From assembly GCA_965222995.1 (NCBI GenBank), contig OZ244977.1, positions 868,001 to 932,000 of the forward strand: a stretch of 64,000 nt of DNA, read 5' to 3'. This document shows, piece by piece, positions 57,643 through 64,000 of this stretch; position 1 is the first letter of the stretch; every line of letters starts with the position of its first letter. Both the position numbers and the translations under genes were made by a program. Under the pieces are notes generated by a model that made no database searches, was not told where the DNA came from, and saw only the letters and a list, made by a program, of their open reading frames with translations. This DNA is from SB11 sp965222995. GTDB lineage: Bacteria; Bacteroidota; Bacteroidia; UBA8524.

Positions 57643-58517
57643 AACTACGTTCAATGACCGGGTTTGGAGGGGCTGAAGCCGCTAACGACCGTATATCAGT
57701 AAAAGCAGAAATAAAATCTTTAAACGGGAAGTTTTTAGAGCTTAATCTACGAATGCCTAGGAGTTTGCAAAGCAAGGAGATAGCGTTGCGAAAAGATTTA
57801 ACCAAAAAGATAGAGAGAGGGTCGGCTACTTTATACTTAACCATTGAGCGTAATTTACAAGGTGATGATGCGGCTTTGATTGATACAGAGGTTGCACAAA
57901 AACTTTATAAAGAAGTAGAACAATTACAAAATGAGCTGGGAGCCAAGGCAGATAATATTGTTAATAGTGTTTTGGCTTTCCCCGGAGTGATAAACACTGA
58001 AAGTGTTGATGAAATTAATGAGGAAGATTGGAAGTTAATTACCGATACGGTTAATAATGCTTTTTTAGCATTTGAGAAGTTTAGAGAACATGAAGGAAAT
58101 GCAATACAACAAGATTTAGTAAAATTTATTAATAACATAAATGACAGTTTGCCTGAGGTTGAAAAATATGAAGGTGAACGAATAGCACAAGTACGTGAGC
58201 GAATCAGTAGCCAAATACATACAGTGCTTGAAGAAGAGAAAGTAGATAAAGACCGTTTTGAACAAGAAATGATTTATTACATAGAGAAGATTGATATAAG
58301 TGAAGAAAAATCTCGCTTAGCACAGCACTGCAAATATTTTATAGAAACCATTGATAAAGAGCCAAGTGGCAAAAAATTGGGTTTTATAGCACAGGAAATT
58401 GGGCGTGAGGTGAATACTCTGGGTTCAAAAGCTTCTCATGTAGCTATACAGCAAATTGTTGTTGGTATGAAAGATTACCTTGAGAAGGTGAAGGAGCAAG
58501 TGCTTAATGTTTTGTAA
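57639..58517 (+). CDS. yicC: YicC-family endoribonuclease-like protein
   Basis: A 292-residue cytoplasmic protein: KLRSMTGFGGAEA at the start (about 2-14), IKSLNGKFLELNLRMPRSL, LTKKIERGSATLYLTIERN, a central helical segment and the diagnostic C-terminus ISEEKSRLAQHCKYFIETIDKE and GKKLGFIAQEIGREVNTLGSKA. YicC proteins are RNases proposed to act in RNA turnover. ATG 57639 overlaps the upstream permease stop (ATGA), so translation is coupled. The gmk gene that often follows yicC is absent; a convergent lipoprotein gene follows instead. Confidence 0.92.
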   Translation: MKLRSMTGFGGAEAANDRISVKAEIKSLNGKFLELNLRMPRSLQSKEIALRKDLTKKIERGSATLYLTIERNLQGDDAALIDTEVAQKLYKEVEQLQNELGAKADNIVNSVLAFPGVINTESVDEINEEDWKLITDTVNNAFLAFEKFREHEGNAIQQDLVKFINNINDSLPEVEKYEGERIAQVRERISSQIHTVLEEEKVDKDRFEQEMIYYIEKIDISEEKSRLAQHCKYFIETIDKEPSGKKLGFIAQEIGREVNTLGSKASHVAIQQIVVGMKDYLEKVKEQVLNVL

Positions 58518-58544
58518 GTTGAGGTTGACTCTAGAAAATGCTTT

Positions 58545-59213
58545 TTAGTCTGTGGCATAAGGCTTAGAGGGTGTTTCTATTATTTTTCCTGAAGTATCAA
58601 TTTTCCCCCAAAGTTTGTTAAGCTCTATTTTAGCAATACCATTTTCAAATTTAGAAGCATAATCAAACTTAAAATCAATAACAACTTTACCTGTTGTATC
58701 AATAAAGCCATGTTTACCCTCACTATTTCTCACAACACAAAGTCCTTCTGAAAATTCATCTACCCATTCATATCGCGGTTTTACTTTTACATTTTCATAT
58801 ATATCCATAAAACCGTATTCATCACCAAGTCTAAAACTCATCAATCCATTGTTTACACCACCTAGGTAATCATATTTTAAATCAATGATAAATTTCCCTT
58901 CTTCATCGATTAAGCCCCATTTTTCATCAATCGCAACGTTTGAATAACCTTCTGAAAACAGCTCTGCATTATCAAATTTTAGTTCGATTACGATATTACC
59001 ATCTAAGTCACTAAAGCCAGTTTTCCCATTCTCCATTACTTGAAAGTATTTAATACCTTCACGTTCACCAACCTCTCTTGAATTAATTCTTGGGTCGTTT
59101 AGTATTTCTTTAAAAACTTCTTCATCTGTTTTTTCTTTTTTCTTCGTATTACAACTAATAATTAATGCTGAAATAATAGGGATAACGATAAATACCATAA
59201 AGTTTTTCAGCAT
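58545..59213 (-). CDS. WG-repeat lipoprotein
   Basis: A 222-residue predicted lipoprotein (signal ending IISALIISC) with four or five WG/beta-hairpin repeats: NGKTGFSDLDGNIVIELKFD, EKWGLIDEEGKFIIDLKYDY, DEYGFMDIYENVKVKPRYE, GKHGFIDTTGKVVIDFKFDYA and LWGKIDTSGKIIE. Each has the G-(F/L)-I-D...G-K-(I/V)-I pattern of WG repeats. Such proteins are surface or periplasmic in Bacteroidota, with roles mostly unknown. It is convergent with yicC. Confidence 0.88.
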   Translation of the reverse strand: MLKNFMVFIVIPIISALIISCNTKKKEKTDEEVFKEILNDPRINSREVGEREGIKYFQVMENGKTGFSDLDGNIVIELKFDNAELFSEGYSNVAIDEKWGLIDEEGKFIIDLKYDYLGGVNNGLMSFRLGDEYGFMDIYENVKVKPRYEWVDEFSEGLCVVRNSEGKHGFIDTTGKVVIDFKFDYASKFENGIAKIELNKLWGKIDTSGKIIETPSKPYATD

Positions 59214-59281
59214 AATTTCTTTTTTAAAGATTATTAATAAAGTGAGTATATTTAATATACTAATAACTCAATAACAAATAA

Positions 59282-59785
59282 CTACTTCTCTAACACTACC
59301 ATTACTTGGTTTTTCTCTACCTTATCACCGGCTGCAACTTCTATAGAGTGTACTTTACCATCAGCAGGAGCTTTAAGTACATTTTCCATTTTCATGGCTT
59401 CAAGAATTAAAATAGGGTCGCCTTTTTTAAATTCTGAACCTACTTCTACTAAAATTTTCAATACTAAACCGGGCATAGGTGCTTTAATATCGTTTACCTT
59501 ACTGCCTGCAAGGTCTGCCATACCCATTTTTTCTAAAAGTATATCAAATCGGTCTTTAACGGCAACTGTATTTCGTTCGCCATTTACCACTATGTTGTAG
59601 GTCTTTTCTTCTTCGTTATACCCCGTTATTTCAATATTGTATGATTTATTGTTAAGCAAAAGGTGCATCCTTCTTTCATCAATCTTATAAACATCAGGAG
59701 TTACAGCTTCACCGTTTATTTCAATTTGTTCATCATTTTCAATGATTGTATAATCGTGTTTATCGTTTACTTTTGCCTTTATCAT
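59282..59785 (-). CDS. biotin carboxyl carrier protein (biotinyl domain)
   Basis: A 167-residue protein. The N-terminal 80 residues resemble the biotin-transfer region preceding biotinyl domains in acyl-CoA and pyruvate carboxylases. The C-terminal biotinyl domain (about 98-167) has APMPGLVLKILVEVGSEFKKGD and the biotinylation motif ILEAMKME with Lys132. It carries biotin between a carboxylase and a carboxyltransferase (propionyl- or methylcrotonyl-CoA type) encoded elsewhere. It is divergent from the M1 peptidase gene with 51 bp between starts. Confidence 0.9.
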   Translation of the reverse strand: MIKAKVNDKHDYTIIENDEQIEINGEAVTPDVYKIDERRMHLLLNNKSYNIEITGYNEEEKTYNIVVNGERNTVAVKDRFDILLEKMGMADLAGSKVNDIKAPMPGLVLKILVEVGSEFKKGDPILILEAMKMENVLKAPADGKVHSIEVAAGDKVEKNQVMVVLEK

Positions 59786-59836
59786 CAGGATATATTTTTT
59801 TCAAAAATCAACAAAACTCAAAAGATAAAAAAACCG

Positions 59837-62605
59837 ATGCGCAAATTACTTATTACTCTGGTTATTGGAATACTAACTATAGCCGCTTGTAAAACCTCAA
59901 AAAAATCTGCTAGTGATAGAGCAGATGTTAATAGTCAGGCGTATAAAGATTCAATTGCAGCAGCAGAAATGTTTGAGCAATATGAAGAAGCAGAAGAAGC
60001 GGCGGCAGACGAAGAAGAACTACCGGATGCTGATGATGTTTTGGAGCTAGATGAAGGTTGGGAGGTAACAGCACCTGCTGATAATAAACTTGAACCTTAC
60101 CAAGCAAGTAGAACGCGCACCATAGATATTATTCATACAAAGCTTAATGTGAAGTTTGATTATGAAAAACAGTATTTGTATGGCAAGGCATACATAACAC
60201 TTAAACCATATTTCTACCCCACTGATGTTGCTGTGTTAGATGCCAAAGGTTTTGATATTTTGGGTGTTTTTGAGATAGATAAGAAAAAAAATACTACACC
60301 ATTAAAGTACGAGTATAAAGACTTAGCCAAACTTGAAATTAATTTAGGGCGTACTTATAAGGCTAATGAAGAAATTACCATTTTTATAAACTATGTAGCT
60401 AAGCCCAATGAGTTACCCAATGGCGAAGGTGATGGTTTCGACCCTACGCAGCCTGCTATTACTGAGGATAAAGGTTTGTACTTTATTAACCCTGAACTGA
60501 AAGAAAAAAACAAACCCCGCCAAATATGGACACAAGGTGAAACACAAAGTTCTTCATGTTGGTTTCCTACGTTTGACTCTCCTAACGAACGTATGACACA
60601 GGAAATTTTTATGACAGTTGATACGCCTTATGTAACATTATCTAACGGTAAATTAATATCATCAAAAATGAACCGTGATGGTACTCATACCGACCACTGG
60701 AAACAAAAGCTACCTCATGCACCATATTTAGCTATGATGGCGATAGGAGATTTTGCTATTGTTAAAGATAAATGGCGCAACATCCCCGTGTACTATTATG
60801 TAGAAAAAGAATATGCAAAGTATGCGAAACTAATATTTGGGAATACACCCAAGATGATTGAATTCTATTCAAAAAAATTAGGTGTTAATTATCCTTGGGA
60901 TAAATACCATCAAATAGTTGTACGTGATTTTGTTTCGGGAGCAATGGAAAACACAGGTGCTGTAATACATTTTGATTTATTGCAACACGATGACCGCATG
61001 CACTTAGACCAACCTTTAGAAGAAGTAGTAGCACATGAGCTTTTTCACCATTGGTTTGGAGATTTGGTTACAACTGAGAGCTGGGCGAACCTTCCCCTTA
61101 ATGAAAGTTTTGCTACTTATGGCGAATATTTATGGTTTGAGCATGCTTACGGCAGAGAAGAGGCAGACAATCATATCAACTCAGATTTAAAACGTTATTT
61201 AACAGAAGCTGAGGATAAGAAAGTACCGTTAGTGCGTTTCAATTATTCAAAACCCTTAGATATGTTTGATGCACATAGCTACCAAAAAGGGGGTAGGGTA
61301 TTGCACATGCTTCGTAAATATGTAGGTGATGATGCCTTTTTTAAAGCATTGAATGTTTATTTAACCAAGAATAAATTCAAATCCGTAGAAATGCACCAGT
61401 TGCGTTTGGCTTTTGAAGAAGTAACCGGAGAAGATTTAAACTGGTTTTTTAACCAATGGTTCTATAAGCCCGGGCATCCCGTAATAAGCGTTATTCATGA
61501 TTATGATGCTGAAGCAGGTTTATACACTATTAAAGTTACACAAATACAAGATGGTGATGGTGTACCCAAAGTGTACCGTTTACCTGTGAAAGTTGATATT
61601 TATAATGCTGATGGTACAAAAACAACTGAAGATGTTGTTATAGATGAGGGTTATGAAAAGCTTGAGTTTTTTGTAGATGCCAAACCTGCTTGGGTAAACT
61701 TTGATGCCGAGAAGATGCTATTATGTGAAAAAACTGTAGTAAAAGATAATGAACAGTGGCTTGAACAGGTATCAAAAGGGCCGTTATTAATGGATAGAAT
61801 TGAAGCTTTGCAACAAGTTGAGACTAATAAAGAGGATGAGTTTGCCAACGCATTAATACGTGCAGGTATCAGCGATAAGTTTTGGGCGGTAAGGGATAAA
61901 GGATTAGGTCTTATTAAAGAACTTGACTTGACTGAAACTTACAAGAAGCGTATTGCCTACATAGCTGAAAATGATAAAAAGTCTACAGTTCGTCGTAGTT
62001 CTTTAGCATTAATAACAAAAGTAAAAGATAAAGAAGACATACCTTTATACACTAAGCTACTAAGTGATTCTTCGTATTTTGTTGCAGGGGAAGCAATTAC
62101 AGGTTTAGCACAACTTGATAGTGTGGCTGCTGTAAACTTTGCTGAAAAAACCTACCCAAAAGAAAAAGAAACCCAAATGGGTCCCGTGTATTTATATGTG
62201 CTAGGTAAATATGGTGCTCAAAACTATATGCCTTGGTTTGAAAAAGCAGTTGAAGAAAGAAAAGGCGGAGAGATGGACTTTTTACTTGCCAGCGGAATAG
62301 GAAGCCACATGCTTAATGGTAATGAGGAAAGAGTGTTAAAAGGACTTAACTTACTTGAAAGTATGAATGATGGAGGGAAGCAAAACTGGTTTATGATGTT
62401 TATAATGTTTGGTATTAAAAAAGATGTGAACAAAAAATACATCCCAGTTTATGAGGAGCTTTTAAAGAAACAAAATACAGGTGTGCTTACTGCTGATGAT
62501 GAGGAAAAAATGGTAATACTAAATAAAATATTATCTAAAACCGGTGGTTTGGAAAAACTTGAAGAACAAGAAGAAGTTGAGGAAGGGGAAGAAAGCGGAG
62601 AATAA
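59837..62605 (+). CDS. M1-family aminopeptidase lipoprotein
   Basis: A 922-residue predicted lipoprotein (lipobox LTIAAC near residue 18, then an acidic linker EEAEEAAADEEELPDADD to about 65). The M1 peptidase domain (about 75-560) has VSGAMENTGA, the zinc motif HELFH-x18-E in AHELFHHWFGDLV...LPLNESFATYGEYLWFE, and a later catalytic Tyr region (YQKGGRVLHML). The C-terminal part (about 600-900) has HEAT/armadillo-like helical repeats as in other M1 members. Substrate preference is unknown. ATG 59837 fits the lipobox; the upstream frame is spurious. A terminator follows. Confidence 0.93.
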   Translation: MRKLLITLVIGILTIAACKTSKKSASDRADVNSQAYKDSIAAAEMFEQYEEAEEAAADEEELPDADDVLELDEGWEVTAPADNKLEPYQASRTRTIDIIHTKLNVKFDYEKQYLYGKAYITLKPYFYPTDVAVLDAKGFDILGVFEIDKKKNTTPLKYEYKDLAKLEINLGRTYKANEEITIFINYVAKPNELPNGEGDGFDPTQPAITEDKGLYFINPELKEKNKPRQIWTQGETQSSSCWFPTFDSPNERMTQEIFMTVDTPYVTLSNGKLISSKMNRDGTHTDHWKQKLPHAPYLAMMAIGDFAIVKDKWRNIPVYYYVEKEYAKYAKLIFGNTPKMIEFYSKKLGVNYPWDKYHQIVVRDFVSGAMENTGAVIHFDLLQHDDRMHLDQPLEEVVAHELFHHWFGDLVTTESWANLPLNESFATYGEYLWFEHAYGREEADNHINSDLKRYLTEAEDKKVPLVRFNYSKPLDMFDAHSYQKGGRVLHMLRKYVGDDAFFKALNVYLTKNKFKSVEMHQLRLAFEEVTGEDLNWFFNQWFYKPGHPVISVIHDYDAEAGLYTIKVTQIQDGDGVPKVYRLPVKVDIYNADGTKTTEDVVIDEGYEKLEFFVDAKPAWVNFDAEKMLLCEKTVVKDNEQWLEQVSKGPLLMDRIEALQQVETNKEDEFANALIRAGISDKFWAVRDKGLGLIKELDLTETYKKRIAYIAENDKKSTVRRSSLALITKVKDKEDIPLYTKLLSDSSYFVAGEAITGLAQLDSVAAVNFAEKTYPKEKETQMGPVYLYVLGKYGAQNYMPWFEKAVEERKGGEMDFLLASGIGSHMLNGNEERVLKGLNLLESMNDGGKQNWFMMFIMFGIKKDVNKKYIPVYEELLKKQNTGVLTADDEEKMVILNKILSKTGGLEKLEEQEEVEEGEESGE

Positions 62606-62622
62606 AACTTAAAGAATGTTTA

Positions 62623-62658
62623 AAAAAAGCCTTGTATTTAAATACAGGGCTTTTTTTA
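62623..62658 (+). terminator. Rho-independent terminator after the M1 peptidase gene
   Basis: AAAAAGCCTTGTATTT and AAATACAGGGCTTTTT form a long stem with a T-rich end, 18 bp after the stop. Confidence 0.9.
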
Positions 62659-62721
62659 TTCTTTTTAAAACTTCTTAAATATGAAGTGGTTTTAAAAACT
62701 AAAAAATAATACCTTTTGCAA

Positions 62722-63969
62722 GTGCAAAATAATTGTGAAGTAATAACTATTGGCGATGAGCTGCTAATAGGGCAGGTGATAGATACTAACTCAGCTTGGA
62801 TAGGGCAGGAACTTAATAAAATAGGGTTAGAGATTGTCCAAAAAACTGCCATAAGTGATAGTCGGGAACATATTATTGCAGCACTAGACAGTGCTAAAAC
62901 CCGAGCCAAAATTATTTTGATGACCGGAGGGCTAGGCCCGACCAAAGACGACCTAACAAAATATACATTAGCACAATATTTCAACTGTGGTTTTAGAACT
63001 GACGAAAAGGTAAAGCAACATGTGGTTGATATATTTAAGAGGTTTAACAGGCCTATTCTTGATATTAATCTTCAACAGGCAGATGTGCCTGAAATTTGTG
63101 AGACAATTTTTAATGAGTTGGGTACTGCGCCTGGAATGTGGTTTGAAGTTGAAGGACGTATTTATGTATCAATGCCAGGTGTACCTTATGAAATGAAGGC
63201 AATGATGCAGAACTTTGTTTTGCCCCGTATAAAAAAATTAGGCGAACATCAGCATATTATTCATAAAACTTTGGTTTCTGTAGGCATTGGAGAATCTTTT
63301 TTAAGTAAGAAAATCGAAGCTATAGAAAACAGCTTACCCCCACATGTAAAGCTGGCCTATTTACCCAATTATAATATAGTGAGGATGCGCCTTACGGCTA
63401 AAGGGGCTGATAAAGCTAAGCTACAGCAAGAGATAGATACGTTTACTAAGGAAATATATGGTAAAGTAGGTGAATATATAGCTATTGATGAGGATACTCC
63501 CATGCAAGAAGTTGTTGGAAGGCTTCTTAAAAAAACTAACAAAACTATAGCTACTGCAGAAAGTTGCACGGGTGGTTTTATAGCACATCTACTCACTAGT
63601 ATTGCAGGTAGCTCTGCTTATTATAAAGGTTCTGTTGTTTCTTATGATAATAATGTAAAAGTTGAACAATTAGGGGTGGAGCAGAATATACTGGATACTG
63701 TTGGGGCAGTTAGCCAGGAAACTGTTGAGCAAATGGCTGTTGGAGTTAAGAGAAAACTTAAAACAGACTATGCTGTAGCAACAAGTGGCATAGCAGGTCC
63801 GGGAGGAGGCTCAGAAGAAAAGCCTGTGGGTACAGTATGGATTTCAGTTGCTAAAGAAGGTAAAGTGGAATCGAAAAAATATAAGTTTCATGGTACACGG
63901 CAAGCCATTATAGAGCGTAGTGCAATAATGGCTTTGGATATGGTTCGTAAACTTATTTTAGAAGAATGA
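62722..63969 (+). CDS. cinA: CinA-family nicotinamide-nucleotide amidohydrolase
   Basis: A 415-residue cytoplasmic protein with an N-terminal MoCF/COG1058 domain (about 3-170; CEVITIGDELLIGQVIDTNS, MTGGLGPTKDDLTKY, GTAPGMWFEVEGRIYVSMPGVP) and a C-terminal CinA domain (about 255-410; TIATAESCTGGFIAHLLTSIAGSS and ATSGIAGPGGGSEEKPVGTVW). Such proteins deamidate NMN, recycling nicotinamide nucleotide, and may have ADP-ribose pyrophosphatase activity. GTG 62722 or TTG 62716 is the start: there is no ATG before the domain, and a -7-like TACCTTTTG (62710-62718) ends beside it. Confidence 0.93.
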   Translation: MQNNCEVITIGDELLIGQVIDTNSAWIGQELNKIGLEIVQKTAISDSREHIIAALDSAKTRAKIILMTGGLGPTKDDLTKYTLAQYFNCGFRTDEKVKQHVVDIFKRFNRPILDINLQQADVPEICETIFNELGTAPGMWFEVEGRIYVSMPGVPYEMKAMMQNFVLPRIKKLGEHQHIIHKTLVSVGIGESFLSKKIEAIENSLPPHVKLAYLPNYNIVRMRLTAKGADKAKLQQEIDTFTKEIYGKVGEYIAIDEDTPMQEVVGRLLKKTNKTIATAESCTGGFIAHLLTSIAGSSAYYKGSVVSYDNNVKVEQLGVEQNILDTVGAVSQETVEQMAVGVKRKLKTDYAVATSGIAGPGGGSEEKPVGTVWISVAKEGKVESKKYKFHGTRQAIIERSAIMALDMVRKLILEE

Positions 63970-64000
63970 TATAGTTGCTATATCTTTAGTAAACTAATTT

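Noticed and set aside
1..64000. Prophage, insertion sequence, CRISPR array, tRNA or rRNA genes
   Set aside because: No transposase, integrase, phage structural gene, regularly spaced repeat or cloverleaf-like intergenic sequence was found by eye; gaps are short and explained by promoters, terminators and small genes.

Overview
The window comes from an AT-rich member of the Bacteroidota, probably an environmental, menaquinone-using, aerobic or light-exposed lineage. Support: three proteins with type IX secretion (T9SS) type A C-terminal sorting domains, TonB receptors with FecR and DUF4249 partners, GSCFA, DUF4286 and YkuK families, a split MetH, a Men pathway, and many copies of the Bacteroidota promoter pattern (-33 TTTG/TTG, about 19 nt, -7 TAnnTTTG). 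No phage, insertion sequence, CRISPR array, rRNA or tRNA was seen. No stretch longer than 300 bases lacks a gene.

Layout. 1-6.4 kb: 3' part of an EttA-like ABC-F gene, a YkuK-type RNase H-fold protein, a large secreted T9SS protein with a possible gingipain-like (C25) fold, and a fused double ATPase of a peptide ABC importer. 6.4-9.6 kb: a light-response module, with a CarH/LitR-type B12-dependent MerR regulator divergent from a YfcH-like epimerase and a DNA photolyase; nested inverted repeats lie between them. 9.7-18 kb: a T9SS beta-propeller protein, an SDR, a 7-TM PQ-loop/SWEET-like protein, an operon of secreted protein, ECF sigma factor and anti-sigma-like membrane protein, GSCFA, and a 49-residue basic protein too short for usual gene calling. 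18-28 kb: envelope and housekeeping genes (SDR, cupin, a frameshifted beta-barrel, a T9SS alpha/beta-hydrolase whose nucleophile serine is glycine, pyrG, kdsB) and three tandem paralogous outer-membrane beta-barrels. 28-35 kb: menaquinone genes menD-menB and, on the other strand, isochorismate synthase plus a hotdog thioesterase; between them lies a GH18 glycosidase fused to two OAA-type high-mannose lectin repeats. 35-38.8 kb: histidine phosphatase, secreted zincin, alanine dehydrogenase and small proteins. 38.9-44.8 kb: an ECF sigma, two lipoproteins, FecR, STN-TonB receptor and DUF4249 signalling/uptake locus. 45.9-50.7 kb: alpha/beta hydrolase, then a SAM-I riboswitch controlling a two-gene B12-dependent methionine synthase. 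50.7-58.5 kb: small membrane and barrel proteins, a GyrI-like protein, TonB receptor with LytS/LytTR two-component pair, EamA transporter and YicC. 58.5-64 kb: WG-repeat lipoprotein, biotin carrier protein, M1 aminopeptidase lipoprotein and CinA.

Two features recur. Several genes have a -7 box so close to the start codon that their mRNA would be leaderless or nearly so, often with GTG or TTG starts. Several convergent pairs overlap at their 3' ends. All family assignments come from reading motifs by eye; no database search was run.
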